DNA of 64,000 nt, from contig NZ_CP109487.1 of NCBI RefSeq assembly GCF_036227605.1, positions 5,433,001 through 5,497,000 on the forward strand, given 5' to 3'. Shown here one piece after another: positions 50,487 through 59,610 of the stretch. The number at the start of each line of letters is the position of its first letter. Position 1 is the first letter of the stretch. Both the position numbers and the translations under genes were made by a program. The notes beneath the pieces are model-generated. The model saw only the letters and a list, made by a program, of their open reading frames with translations, ran no database searches and was not told the DNA's origin. The DNA is from Streptomyces sp. NBC_01439. Its GTDB lineage: Bacteria > Actinomycetota > Actinomycetes > Streptomycetales > Streptomycetaceae.

Positions 50487-51230
50487 TCAGCCGCGGCGGG
50501 CCAGGACCAGGCGCCAGTGGGGGGTGCCGTCCGGGCGGTGGCCGAAGTGGGCCAGGGGGACCGTTTCCACCGTGAAGCCCGCCGCCCGGAGGTCCTCGCG
50601 GACCGGGCCCAGGGGGAAGGTGCGGTAGTACATGACGAACGGGGGACGCCACACCGCGTTGCGGACCCGCATCGCCGCGTCGAAGCCCGTCGTCGCCCAC
50701 CACACCCGGGAGCCGAGCGGCAGCGGGGCGCCGATCGGGAAGGCGAAGACGCCGCCCCCGCGCAGGGCGGCGTGGACCCCGGAGAAGAGCGCGGGGCGCT
50801 CCGACGGGAGGAAGTGGCCGAAGGCGCCGAAGCTGACCGCCAGGTCGTAGGTGTTCGCGAGGGCGGAAGGCAGGGCCCGCGCATCGGCCCGTACGAAGTC
50901 CACGCGATCGGCGTCGGCGTCCGCGCCCGCGGCGTACCGGCGCCCGGCCTCCGCGAGCATGCCCGCGCTGAGGTCCACCCCGGTGATCCGGCCGCGGCAC
51001 AGCCGGCTCAGCATGTCGATCCCGGCGCCCGTGCCGCAGCACACGTCCAGACCGGCGCCGAAGCCGCCCTCGTACTGGGCGAGGGTCTCCTCGACCGCGT
51101 CGAGCATCCGGTCGGGGGTGCGGAAGGGGGTGTGGTCGAACTTCGGCGCGAGGAGGTCGTAGCCCCGCTCGACCGAGGAGAGGCCCTGCACTGCCAGTTC
51201 GCGGACGCTCGGCCCGTGGGAGGAGAACAC
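50487..51230 (-). CDS. Class I SAM-dependent methyltransferase
   Basis: 247-residue methyltransferase with the Rossmann SAM-binding motif LDVCCGTGAGIDMLSRLCRG (about residues 61-80), the acidic loop ITGVDLSAGMLAEAGRRYAA and FVRADARALP. The region YDLAVSFGAFGHFLPSERPA matches motif IV-V. The substrate is unknown. GTG start at 51230; AGGAG is not seen near it. It lies downstream of afsS, beyond the terminator, and converges on the ligase gene. Confidence 0.85.
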   Translation of the reverse strand: MFSSHGPSVRELAVQGLSSVERGYDLLAPKFDHTPFRTPDRMLDAVEETLAQYEGGFGAGLDVCCGTGAGIDMLSRLCRGRITGVDLSAGMLAEAGRRYAAGADADADRVDFVRADARALPSALANTYDLAVSFGAFGHFLPSERPALFSGVHAALRGGGVFAFPIGAPLPLGSRVWWATTGFDAAMRVRNAVWRPPFVMYYRTFPLGPVREDLRAAGFTVETVPLAHFGHRPDGTPHWRLVLARRG

Positions 51231-51267
51231 ACCCCCAGCCTATGCCGCTGCCCCCGCACATACGTGT

Positions 51268-51312
51268 ACGGCGGTCGCGGTGGCTCCCCCTCCGGGCCAC
51301 CGCGACCGCCGT
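51268..51312. terminator. Perfect 17-bp hairpin, afsS terminator
   Basis: ACGGCGGTCGCGGTGGC at 51268-51284 pairs perfectly with 51296-51312 around an 11-base loop. It lies 34 bases after the afsS stop on the minus strand and should separate afsS from the methyltransferase gene. Confidence 0.85.
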
Positions 51313-51345
51313 TCCCCCGTTGCTCCCCCGTACGTCTTGCGAGTG

Positions 51346-51546
51346 TTACGGGCGCGGACCGGACGCGTGGTTGTCCAGCGTCAGGATCTCCTCGCCCGCG
51401 ACCGGCGGTGCGACCGGAACCGCAGCCGGGTCCGCCGTCTTTTCCAGCGGCTTGATCTCGATGCCGGAAGCGTGGTTTTCCAGGGTCTCGATCTCGACGC
51501 CCGAGGCGTGGTTGTCGAGCGGCTTGAGGTTCTCGTTCGTCGTCAT
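51346..51546 (-). CDS. afsS: AfsS, small regulator of secondary metabolism
   Basis: 66-residue acidic protein with three copies of a short repeat: LKPLDNHASGVEIE, IETLENHASGIEIK and ILTLDNHASGPRP. Repeats of this DNHAS type, small size and position directly downstream of afsR identify it as AfsS, which stimulates antibiotic production when AfsR activates its promoter. Two repeats are adjacent and the third is separated by a ~20-residue Ala/Pro/Val linker. ATG at 51546 with AGGAGA five bases before. The promoter carries an 11-bp direct repeat (51676-51697). Confidence 0.88.
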   Translation of the reverse strand: MTTNENLKPLDNHASGVEIETLENHASGIEIKPLEKTADPAAVPVAPPVAGEEILTLDNHASGPRP

Positions 51547-51675
51547 CGATTCTCCTGAAGGATGGTTAGGGCTGGGCCCGTTCGGCGATTCCCCCGATGA
51601 CCGCCGAACGGGTAGTCCACCAACCGACCCGGATGCTCCCCCGAGGCACCGGGTCGATGCACTCATCGTGTCGGA

Positions 51676-51697
51676 CGGCGATAAACGAACGATGAAC
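51676..51697 (-). promoter_or_regulatory. 11-bp direct repeat in the afsS promoter (AfsR/PhoP site)
   Basis: On the minus strand GTTCATCGTTC is followed directly by GTTTATCGCCG, an 11-nucleotide direct repeat like the PHO-box units of Streptomyces. In S. coelicolor AfsR and PhoP bind overlapping sites over the -35 region of afsS. A CACGAT-like -10 lies about 16 bases further on (51664-51669). The match is by eye. Confidence 0.6.
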
Positions 51698-51724
51698 GCC
51701 TCGTTCAACTTGCGTCCCCGCAGC

Positions 51725-54700
51725 TCAGGCAGCGATCTCCGAGGCCAACAGGGCCTGTACCTCGCCCAGTTCGGTTGACCGCAGTTGCGTGAACACGGCC
51801 TCCGCGTCCCGCCAGCAGGCCCGCGCGCGGTCCCGCTGCCCCAGCCGCCGCAGCGCCTTGCCGAGCACCGTCAGGACCGTCGCCCGGCGCCACTCCCCGC
51901 CGATCCCGCGCAGCGCGATGGCCTGCTCGGCGTGCGAGGCGGCCAGCGTGGGTCGGCGCGCCGCCAGGTGGGCCTCGGCGAGCCGGAAGTGCGTCACGCC
52001 CTCCCACAGGGGCTGGCGGTTCTCGTGGAACAGCGACAGCGCCTCGGCGAGCTGCGCCAGGGCCTCGCCGAGCCGACCCGCCTGGGTGAGGGCGATGCCC
52101 AGCGCGTAGCGGCCGTTGGCCAGGCGCAGGCTCAGGCCCATCCGGTCGTAGATGGCGATGCCCTGCTGGGCCAGGTCTATGGCGCTGGGCAGACGTCCCA
52201 GTTCCACGTGGATGCGGGAGAGGTTGCACAGGGCGCTGGCCTCGCCGACGTTGTTGCCGTCGGCGCGGAAGCACTCGATGGCCTGCAGCAGGTAGCGCTC
52301 GCCGTCCGCGTGCCGCCCCTCGTAGAGGGCGATGATCCCGCGGTCGTTGGGGGCCCAGCACATGGGCAGCGGGTCGCCGGCCTCGCGCGCGAGCACGGTG
52401 GCCCGGGCGGCCTCGTCGTCGGCCTCGGCGAAGCGGCCCGCCACCAGGTGGACGTTGGTGAGGGTGGTGCGGGCGCGGCCCTCGGCGTACGGCTCCTTCG
52501 CCGCCTGGCCGGCGTCGCGCAGGGCGACCGCGGCCGACTCGTACTGCCGGGAGTTGGCCCCGGACTCGGCGAGGTCCTTCGCCGCCCACAGCAGGTCCAC
52601 GGCCCGGCGCAGGACCAGCGACTCACCGCCCCGTACGGAGGCCTGCCGTACGCACGCCAGCAGCGGGTCGGCCTCGGCGTACAGCCAGTCCAGGGCGGCG
52701 CGCGGTTCGGCGAAGACCAGCCCGGGGTAGTGGGTGTCGGACAGGTGCGCGGGCAGTCGGTCGCCGGGGCGTTCCAGGGCGTAGACCCCGGAGGCGGTGG
52801 CCAGGTAGAAGTCCAGCAGCCGGTCCAGGGCCGCCTCGCGCCCGCTCGGAGGCTGTTCGTCGCGCTCGGCGCAGGCACGCGCGTAGAGGCGTACGAGGTC
52901 GTGGAAGCGGTAGCGGCCGGGGGCGGCGGATTCGAGGAGGGAGCAGTCGACTAAAGCCTCCAGCAGGTCCTCGGTGTCGTACTCGGGCAGATCGAGCACG
53001 GCGGCCGCCGCCGAGAGGGAGATGTCGGGGCCGTCGGCGAGGCCGAGGAGGCGGAAGGCGCGCTGCTGGGCGGGCTCCAGCTGGCCGTAGCCGAGCTCGA
53101 AGGTGGCCTTGACGGCGAGGTCGCCGGTCTGGAGCTCGTCGAGGCGGCGGCGCTCGTCGGCGAGCTTGGCGGCCAGGACGGAGACGGTCCAGGTGCGGCG
53201 GGCGGCGAGCCGGGAGGCGGCGATGCGGATGGCGAGCGGCAGGAAACCGCAGGCGCCCACGACGTCGAGGGCGGCCTGGCGTTCGGCGCGCACGCGCTCC
53301 TCGCCGACGATGCGGGTGAAGAGCTGGAGGGCCTCCTCGGGGCTCATCACGTCGAGGTCGACGAGATGGGCCCCGGCGAGGCCCGCCATGCGGACCCGGC
53401 TGGTGACGAGGGCGGCGCAGCCGGCGGTGCCCGGGAGCAGCGGGCGGACCTGGGCGGCGTCGCGGGCGTTGTCGAGGAGGACCAGCACGCGGCGGCCGTC
53501 GAGGATGGAGCGGTAGAGTGCCGCCCGGTCGGCGGCGGAGTCGGGGATGGCCGTGTCGGGCGTGCCGAGGGCGCGCAGGAAGGAGCCGAGCACGGCCTCC
53601 GGCTCGGCGGGGCGGGCCTCGGTGCCCTGGAGGTCGACGTAGAGCTGGCCGTCGGGGAAGTGCGGGCGGGCGGCGTGGGCCACGTGGACGGCGAGGGTGG
53701 TCTTGCCGACGCCGCCGATGCCCGCGAGCGCGGAGACGGCCATGACCTGGTCCTGGGCGCCGCCGCCGAGGATCGCGCCGAGCTCGGCGACGAAGCTGGC
53801 GCGGCCCGTGAAGTCGGGAACGGTGGCAGGCAATTGGGCGGGCCTCACGTGAACGGTCGCGGCGGCCGGGGCGGGGTCCTCCGCGCGGGCGAGATCAGCG
53901 TCGGCGTTGAGGATACGCTGCTGGAGCGCGGCCAGTTCGGGGCGCGGGTCGACGCCGAGTTCGTCGGCGAGCAGGCGCCGGGTGTCGGCGTAGACGGCGA
54001 GGGCCTCGGCCTGCCGGCCGCTGCGGTAGAGGGCGAGCATCAGCAGCTCGCGCAGGCGTTCGCGCAGCGGGTGGGCGGCGGTGAGGGCGGTGAGCTCGGA
54101 AACGGCGTCGGCGTGGTGGCCGACCTCCAGATCGAGGTCGAGGCGGGTCTCCAGCAGCTGGAGGCGCCATTCGACGAGCCGGATGCGCTCGGTCTCGGCG
54201 TGCGGGCCGGGGACGCCCGCGAGGGGCTCGCCCTCCCAAAGGTCGAGGGCGCGGGTCAGGAGCGTACGGGCGAGCGAGCGGTCACCGGCGGCCCGGGCCG
54301 CTTCGGCGTCGGCGGCGAGGCTACGGGCGACGCCGAGGTCGAGGGTGGCGGTGGAGCGCAGCCGGATGGCGTAGCCGCCGGACTCGGTGACGAGGAGGCC
54401 GGGGGCGACGACCTTGCGCAGGCGGGAGGCGTACGTGCGGATGGTGGCGAGGGCCTGCTGCGGCGGCTCCTCGCCCCAGATGGCGTCGATGAGTTCGGGT
54501 GCGGTGGCGGTGCGGCCGTCGCGCAGCAGGAGCACGGCGAGCAGGGCGCGCTGCTGGGGGGTGCCGGAGGGCAGGATCTCGGCGCCCCGCCAGGCCCGGA
54601 CGGGGCCGAGGACGGCGAAGCGGGACTCGCCCGGACCCGCCGTCTCGCCTGCCGTCTCGCCTGCGGCGGGCTCGGCGGACCGGGCGGATGCGGTGGGCTC

Positions 54701-54880
54701 GGTTGGCCCCGCGGACCCCGTGGGCGCGGATCGTTTTGGACCCGTTCGGGGCGCAGTGGTGCCGGGCGCGGGGGTCGCACGTCGTGCGGGGGTCGCCCCC
54801 GGACCGGATTCGGGTACGACGGCAGCCGTACGGGCCTCGGGATGTTTCCGCGGGCTCGGGATGGCCGGTACGCCGTCCAT
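51725..54880 (-). CDS. afsR: AfsR, SARP-type regulator with NB-ARC and TPR domains
   Basis: 1051 residues. After a ~85-residue Pro/Ala/Thr-rich leader comes a SARP module: OmpR-like winged helix (FAVLGPVRAWRGAEILPSGT to YASRLRKVV, about 88-170) and the bacterial transcriptional activation domain (about 180-325). The NB-ARC/STAND ATPase follows with Walker A GIGGVGKTTLAVHVAH (about 391-406), Walker B VLVLLDNARDA and the GxP-type GFLPLAIRIAASRLA. The C-terminal ~350 residues are TPR repeats (AIDLAQQGIAIYDRM, ALAQLAEALSLFHEN and others). AfsR is phosphorylated by AfsK and activates afsS. The leader is longer than in S. coelicolor (993 aa total). ATG at 54880. Confidence 0.92.
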   Translation of the reverse strand: MDGVPAIPSPRKHPEARTAAVVPESGPGATPARRATPAPGTTAPRTGPKRSAPTGSAGPTEPTASARSAEPAAGETAGETAGPGESRFAVLGPVRAWRGAEILPSGTPQQRALLAVLLLRDGRTATAPELIDAIWGEEPPQQALATIRTYASRLRKVVAPGLLVTESGGYAIRLRSTATLDLGVARSLAADAEAARAAGDRSLARTLLTRALDLWEGEPLAGVPGPHAETERIRLVEWRLQLLETRLDLDLEVGHHADAVSELTALTAAHPLRERLRELLMLALYRSGRQAEALAVYADTRRLLADELGVDPRPELAALQQRILNADADLARAEDPAPAAATVHVRPAQLPATVPDFTGRASFVAELGAILGGGAQDQVMAVSALAGIGGVGKTTLAVHVAHAARPHFPDGQLYVDLQGTEARPAEPEAVLGSFLRALGTPDTAIPDSAADRAALYRSILDGRRVLVLLDNARDAAQVRPLLPGTAGCAALVTSRVRMAGLAGAHLVDLDVMSPEEALQLFTRIVGEERVRAERQAALDVVGACGFLPLAIRIAASRLAARRTWTVSVLAAKLADERRRLDELQTGDLAVKATFELGYGQLEPAQQRAFRLLGLADGPDISLSAAAAVLDLPEYDTEDLLEALVDCSLLESAAPGRYRFHDLVRLYARACAERDEQPPSGREAALDRLLDFYLATASGVYALERPGDRLPAHLSDTHYPGLVFAEPRAALDWLYAEADPLLACVRQASVRGGESLVLRRAVDLLWAAKDLAESGANSRQYESAAVALRDAGQAAKEPYAEGRARTTLTNVHLVAGRFAEADDEAARATVLAREAGDPLPMCWAPNDRGIIALYEGRHADGERYLLQAIECFRADGNNVGEASALCNLSRIHVELGRLPSAIDLAQQGIAIYDRMGLSLRLANGRYALGIALTQAGRLGEALAQLAEALSLFHENRQPLWEGVTHFRLAEAHLAARRPTLAASHAEQAIALRGIGGEWRRATVLTVLGKALRRLGQRDRARACWRDAEAVFTQLRSTELGEVQALLASEIAA

Positions 54881-54976
54881 CTGTCGTCCCCCTGCCTTCC
54901 GTCGGTGTAAGGGTCAGTCTGCCTTGTCTCGCGCGCACACGTCAGCCCGTGTCCGAGCGATCACTGGTCAACTAGC

Positions 54977-54991
54977 TGACGGTTCGTCAGA
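54977..54991. promoter_or_regulatory. Palindromic operator, site 8 (amidohydrolase promoter)
   Basis: CTGACGGTTCGTCAG is a perfect match, 20 bases before the amidohydrolase ATG. The afsR start is 97 bases away on the other strand. Confidence 0.8.
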
Positions 54992-55011
54992 TCGGCGCTA
55001 CCGTAGGGGTC

Positions 55012-56238
55012 ATGGAGACCTTCCCGAAGATCATCTCGGTGGACGACCACACGGTTGAGCCCCCCCACGTCTGGCGGGACCGGCTCCCGTCCAAGTACCG
55101 CGACATCGGTCCCCGCGTCGTCCGCGCCCCGTTGAAGGAAATGACCTTCCTCGGCGGCAAGTTCGCCCCCGTCATGGGGGCCAAGGGCGACGAGGGCCCC
55201 ATCGGCGACTGGTGGGTGTACGAAGACCTGCACCGGCCGCTCACCCGCCTCGACACGGCTGTCGGGTACGACCGCGACGAGATCAAACTGGAAGTCATCA
55301 CCTACGAGCAGATGCGCCCGGGGTCCTTCTCGGTTCCCGACCGGCTCGCGGACATGGACGTCAACCACGTCCAGTCGGCCCTCTGCTTCCCGACCTTCCC
55401 CCGCTTCTGCGGCCAGACCTTCACCGAGGCCAAGGACCGTGAGCTGGGACTCCTCGGGGTCCGGGCCTACAACGACTGGATGGTGGAGGAGTGGTGCGGC
55501 CCCGAAGCGCGCGGCCGTCTCGTCCCCCTCACCCTGGTCCCGCTCTGGGACGCCCGACTGGCCGCCGCCGAGGTCCGCCGCAACGCCGCGCGCGGCGTGC
55601 GCGCAGTGGCCTTCTCCGAGATACCCCCGCACCTGGGCCTCCCCTCCATCCACACGGACGAGTGGGACCCCTTCCTGGAGGCGTGCAACGAGACCGGCAC
55701 GGTCATCGCCATGCACATCGGGTCCTCCTCCCGCATGCCCTCCACCTCGGCCGACGCACCGCCCGCGGTCGGCTCCACCATCACCTTCGCCAACTGCTGC
55801 TTCTCGATGGTCGACTGGCTGATGAGCGGCAAGTTCGAACGCTTCCCCAACCTGAAGATCATGTACGCGGAGGGCCAGATCGGCTGGATCCCGTACATCC
55901 TCGAGCGGGCGAACGTGGTCTGGGAGGAGAACCGCGGCTGGGGCGGGGTCGCCGACAAGGTGCTGCGCCCGCCGTCGGAGCTCTTCGCCGAGCACGTCTT
56001 CGGCTGCTTCTTCGACGACGCCTTCGGACTGAAGAACCTCGACTCGATCGGCGTCGCCAACGTCCTCTACGAGACGGACTACCCCCACTCCGACTCCACC
56101 TGGCCCAAGTCCCGCGAGGTGGGCGAGGCGCAGATGGGCCACCTCGCACCGGACGTGGTGGACCGCATCGTGCGCGGCAACGCGATCGACCTGCTCGGAC
56201 TCACGCCCGACGGCCTGTGGCCGGGCCCGGGGGCGTGA
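55012..56238 (+). CDS. Amidohydrolase family protein (COG2159 type)
   Basis: 408-residue TIM-barrel metal enzyme of the amidohydrolase-2 family, which includes decarboxylases and hydrolases of aromatic and cyclic acids. N-terminal metal region IISVDDHTVEPPHVWRDRLP (the usual first HxH is D-D-H here), a middle His in VIAMHIGSSSRMPS (about residues 239-252) and the C-terminal metal Asp in VLYETDYPHSDSTWPKSR. RFPNLKIMYAEGQIGWIPYI is the conserved substrate strand. ATG at 55012, preceded by a perfect operator, so it belongs to the proposed regulon; it may hydrolyse or decarboxylate an intermediate. Confidence 0.88.
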   Translation: METFPKIISVDDHTVEPPHVWRDRLPSKYRDIGPRVVRAPLKEMTFLGGKFAPVMGAKGDEGPIGDWWVYEDLHRPLTRLDTAVGYDRDEIKLEVITYEQMRPGSFSVPDRLADMDVNHVQSALCFPTFPRFCGQTFTEAKDRELGLLGVRAYNDWMVEEWCGPEARGRLVPLTLVPLWDARLAAAEVRRNAARGVRAVAFSEIPPHLGLPSIHTDEWDPFLEACNETGTVIAMHIGSSSRMPSTSADAPPAVGSTITFANCCFSMVDWLMSGKFERFPNLKIMYAEGQIGWIPYILERANVVWEENRGWGGVADKVLRPPSELFAEHVFGCFFDDAFGLKNLDSIGVANVLYETDYPHSDSTWPKSREVGEAQMGHLAPDVVDRIVRGNAIDLLGLTPDGLWPGPGA

Positions 56239-56247
56239 TCCCGCGGT

Positions 56248-56289
56248 CGTAGGGCGTGGCCCGGCCCCCTTCGCCGGCCACGCCCTACG
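56248..56289. terminator. Bidirectional terminator
   Basis: CGTAGGGCGTGGCC (56248-56261) pairs perfectly with 56276-56289 around a 14-base loop, between converging amidohydrolase and MFS genes. Confidence 0.8.
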
Positions 56290-56290
56290 G

Positions 56291-57529
56291 TCACCCGTGC
56301 CCCGCCCGCGTGCCGGCCCCGGCGACGGCCCGCGTGCCGGCCCCGGCCGCGAGCGCCAGGGCCACCGCCAGCCCCGCCACCGTCAACACCGGCAGCAGCA
56401 CGCGCACGTCCACGAAGGCCACCAGGGCGGAGCCCAGCGCCAGGGCCAGCGCGTTCGGTACGAAGATCAGGGTGTTGGCCGTGGCCGCGGCCCGGCCCAG
56501 TGCGGCGTTCGGGACCTCGCGCTGCACCGCCGTCAGCGCCGCGACCAACACGCACGGCAGCCCGGCGCCGATGGCCGCGCTGCCCGCCAGGGCCACCGCT
56601 TCGTACGGCAGCGCCCGGACCCCGGCGCCGAGGGCGAACAGGGTCACTCCGACGGCCGTGAACATCCGCTCCGGCACGCACCGCAGCAGCGGGCCCGCCA
56701 GGAGCCCGCTCAGGACCGAACCCGCGCCCTGCACCGCGTACAGCACCCCCACGTAGGTGGGCACGTGCCCCAGCACGTCCCCGGCGACCGCGTAGATCGC
56801 CGCGCCGTTCAGCCCGGCCAGGAACATCACGGCGGCGCCGACCGCCACCAGCGTGCGCGCCGCGGGCGCCTCCCGCAGTTGCCGCCCGCCCTCCAGCACC
56901 TGCGCGAATCCTCCCAGCCCGCCCCGGATCCGCTCCCGTTCCGGCGGCTCCCCGGCCACCCGCAGCAGGGCGAAGATCCCCGCCGCCAGCGCGAAGGTCA
57001 CCGCGTCGAGCAGGGCCACCGACGCCCCGCCGAAGCGGGCGAACAGGCCCGCGCCCACCAGCGGTGCGAGCAGCTTCGTGCCCTCGGCGGCGGTCAGCCG
57101 CAGTCCGTTGAAGTCCCCGAGGAGCCGGTGGCCGACGGCCTGCGGAACCAGGGCCGCCTCCGCCGCCCCGTGCACGGTGCCGCAGACCCCGTACACGAGC
57201 AGGACCGCGAACAGCAGCCACACCCGGTCCGCCGAGTCCAGCAGGGTCAGTACGGGCAGCAGCGCGGCCATCACGAGGCCGAGGGCGACCAGCAGCGGCC
57301 GCCGGGGCAGCCGGTCGGCGAGCGCCCCCAGGGCCGGTCCGGCCAGGACCGGCGCCCACAGGGCGAACGCGGTCAGCGCCGCGAGGGCGTCCGACCCGGT
57401 CAGTGACTTCACCCAGACCCCGGCGACCAGCCACATGGCGCTCGTACCGAACCCCGAGACCACCACCCCGGACAGGTAGAGCCGCGCGTTGCGGTCCCGC
57501 AGGACCTTCCCCACACCTCGTTCGATCAC
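56291..57529 (-). CDS. MFS transporter
   Basis: 412-residue major-facilitator protein with about twelve hydrophobic segments. The intracellular loop between segments 2 and 3 has the GALADRLPRRPLL pattern (MFS motif A, about residues 69-81). The last residues contain a tandem AGAGTRAVAGAGTRAG repeat and look cytoplasmic. The overall layout suggests an efflux-type permease of the MFS_3/EntS-like sort; the cargo is not inferable. ATG at 57529. No operator copy near, so it is not obviously part of the catabolic regulon. Confidence 0.88.
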   Translation of the reverse strand: MIERGVGKVLRDRNARLYLSGVVVSGFGTSAMWLVAGVWVKSLTGSDALAALTAFALWAPVLAGPALGALADRLPRRPLLVALGLVMAALLPVLTLLDSADRVWLLFAVLLVYGVCGTVHGAAEAALVPQAVGHRLLGDFNGLRLTAAEGTKLLAPLVGAGLFARFGGASVALLDAVTFALAAGIFALLRVAGEPPERERIRGGLGGFAQVLEGGRQLREAPAARTLVAVGAAVMFLAGLNGAAIYAVAGDVLGHVPTYVGVLYAVQGAGSVLSGLLAGPLLRCVPERMFTAVGVTLFALGAGVRALPYEAVALAGSAAIGAGLPCVLVAALTAVQREVPNAALGRAAATANTLIFVPNALALALGSALVAFVDVRVLLPVLTVAGLAVALALAAGAGTRAVAGAGTRAGHG

Positions 57530-57834
57530 CGGCCCAGCCTGTGTTCTAAGGCGGGGGCCGGGGATCGGGCAGACGACCTATGCGTCGCACCGGGGGTTCC
57601 CCCGCGCGGGGTGGAGAGGGTCGTGCGCGGGCCGGACCCGCTCGGGCACCGGGTCGGACACCCACCCGCAGGCCGTCTGGGGGCTGTTCTGGTACGGGCT
57701 CTTCCTGTTCTGGGGGATCACGCTCGGCATCGCGGCCCGACAGCGGCTGCGCGAGCGCCCGGTCCGGCGTCCGTAAGGGCCCGTGGGGGCCGGGGGGCCG
57801 TGGGGCCGTGGGGGACAGCCCCTACCATCTGGCC

Positions 57835-58329
57835 GTGACCCGACTCCAGTTGCTCCGCTTCGACCACGCCCCGGCACTACTCGCGTTCGAGCGGGAGAAC
57901 CGGTCCTACTTCGCCGCGTCGGTCCCGGACCGGGGCGACCGCTACTTCGCCGCCTTCGACGAGCGGCACGCCGCGCTGATGGCCGAGCAGGCCGCCGGGC
58001 TGTGCTTCTTCCACGTCCTGGTGGGCGACGGGGGCGAGGTGGTGGGGCGGGTCAACCTCATTGACGTGGCAGCCGGTTCGGCCGAGCTCGGATACCGGAT
58101 CGCCGAGCGTGCCGCGGGCCGGGGCCTGGCCACGGCCGCGGTCCGGGAAGCATGTGGGCTCGCCGTCGCGGAGTACGGACTGGCCGAGCTGCGGGCGGTC
58201 ACGACGCTCGACAACACCGGCTCGCGCGCGGTGTTGGCCCGTACGGGATTCGTGGTCTCCGGCGATGTCGATCTGGACGGCCGTCCGGGCCTGCGCTTCG
58301 TGTGTGACCTGCAGGTCCAAACCGTGTGA
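57835..58329 (+). CDS. GNAT N-acetyltransferase (RimJ/RimL-like)
   Basis: 164-residue acetyltransferase of the GNAT_3 group: LLRFDHAPALLAFERENRSY, then GEVVGRVNLIDVAAGSAELG, the acetyl-CoA pyrophosphate loop IAERAAGRGLATAAVREACG (about residues 91-110) and TTLDNTGSRAVLARTGF. It would acetylate an N-terminal or small-molecule amine. GTG at 57835 follows a GC-rich leader; the frame is open further upstream but without homology. Confidence 0.88.
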   Translation: MTRLQLLRFDHAPALLAFERENRSYFAASVPDRGDRYFAAFDERHAALMAEQAAGLCFFHVLVGDGGEVVGRVNLIDVAAGSAELGYRIAERAAGRGLATAAVREACGLAVAEYGLAELRAVTTLDNTGSRAVLARTGFVVSGDVDLDGRPGLRFVCDLQVQTV

Positions 58330-58413
58330 GGCTCGGGCCGGGGGCCGTCCGCGGCCTTGCACCCGACCCTGCCGCCGGGGCATGCTTCGCCAGGGCAAAG
58401 CGGGAGGATGATC

Positions 58414-59277
58414 ATGCCGGTGGACAAGCGGACCGTCGTGACGGCGGTGCTGTGCGCGGTGGCGGCCCTCGGGGCGTCCGCTGCGGTGGCCAAGCTCTCG
58501 CCGCCACCGGAGGGAGTTCCTCAGGTACGGGCGAAGGCGGCGCCGAGCGCCTCGCCGACGGGACCGTCATCGCGATCGCAAGTGGCGAAGCCGCAGCTGT
58601 CCGCACCCCCCGGTACCACCCTGCCGCCGGCCGTCACCCCGCCGCCCGGAGGGCCCGCCGCCTTCACCGGGGCCCTGTTCACCAACGGCCTGGACAGTGA
58701 TCACTTCTGCACCGCCACCGTGGTGAGCAGCCCCGGCCGGAACCTGATCATCACTGCCGGGCACTGCCTGCTCGAAGGGGACCAGAGCGGCGGAAGCGCC
58801 GTCTTCGCGCCCGCGTACGCCAACGGGGTCGCCCCGTACGGCACGTGGAAGATCGAGCAGGTCTTCGAGGACGACCGCTGGGCCGAGGGCACGGACGACG
58901 ACTACGACCTCGCATTCGCCCGCCTCGCCCCGGACGCCAAGGGCCGCACCATCGAGGACGTGACCGGCGCGGCCGTCCTCGACACCAGCGGCCGTGCGGG
59001 CGAGGAGGTCACCGTGACCGGTTACCCCGCCGACCGCAAGGTCCCCCGTACGTGCAAGTCGGTGGCCGTCCGCGAAAGCGCGACCCAACAGCGCTTCGAA
59101 TGCGCCGACTTCCCCGGCGGCACCAGCGGCAGCGCGTGGATCGCCGGCGACGGGAAGATCATCGGCATCCTCACGGGCGGGGACACGGACGACGTGTCGA
59201 CCAGCACGGTCCTCGGCGAGTACGCGGCCTCGCTCTACGCCAAGGCCACGGGTAAGGCGCCCGCCGCGAAGCACTGA
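58414..59277 (+). CDS. Secreted trypsin-like serine protease
   Basis: 287-residue exported protease. Signal peptide MPVDKRTVVTAVLCAVAALG then SAAVAK, followed by a ~70-residue Pro/Ser linker and the chymotrypsin-fold domain. Catalytic triad: His in IITAGHCLLEG, Asp in DDDYDLAFARL and Ser in FPGGTSGSAWIAGDGK. Cysteine pairs (DHFCTATVV with AGHC; RTCKSV with ECADFP) fit the fold's disulfides. ATG at 58414 has GGGAGG six bases upstream; ATG at 58408 is too close to it. No pro-domain of the alpha-lytic type is seen. Confidence 0.9.
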   Translation: MPVDKRTVVTAVLCAVAALGASAAVAKLSPPPEGVPQVRAKAAPSASPTGPSSRSQVAKPQLSAPPGTTLPPAVTPPPGGPAAFTGALFTNGLDSDHFCTATVVSSPGRNLIITAGHCLLEGDQSGGSAVFAPAYANGVAPYGTWKIEQVFEDDRWAEGTDDDYDLAFARLAPDAKGRTIEDVTGAAVLDTSGRAGEEVTVTGYPADRKVPRTCKSVAVRESATQQRFECADFPGGTSGSAWIAGDGKIIGILTGGDTDDVSTSTVLGEYAASLYAKATGKAPAAKH

Positions 59278-59610
59278 GGGCCGCCGTCCCGGCATGCCTC
59301 CAGGATCCGCCCCCGCGCCCCCGGCAGGCCGGGACGGTCGCCGCTCGCCGCCCGCCGAGGCGCAGGGCGACGGGCGACGGGCGCCCCAGGGGAAATCCCC
59401 CGGGGCGCAAGGGCCCGGCGAGCGCATGAGCTGCAGCTGTTCTTCGCGCCGACGCGGGAGGAGGCGGCGTGGGCGGTGGAGCTGCCGGAGGCTGCGCCGG
59501 TGATGGCGGGTGGCCGTACGGCGGTGCGGAAGCGGCGGGCTGGTCTGCTGGCCGGGAATCGGTTCGCCAGCAACGGGGTTGGTGGTGGACGAGCCGTTAA
59601 TTGGAGGGTC
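59278..59610. other. Intergenic region before the quinone oxidoreductase
   Basis: About 330 bases. The GC-rich first part contains CCCCGGGG-type palindromes around 59380-59410. An AT-richer patch (CCGTTAATTGGAGGGTC, 59594-59610) holds the ribosome site of the next gene. No gene seen. Confidence 0.4.

Noticed and set aside
57489..57776. Frame ending in a possible membrane helix (WGLFWYGLFLFWGITLG)
   Set aside because: The only start is a TTG inside the MFS gene, with no ribosome site; at most a decayed small membrane gene.
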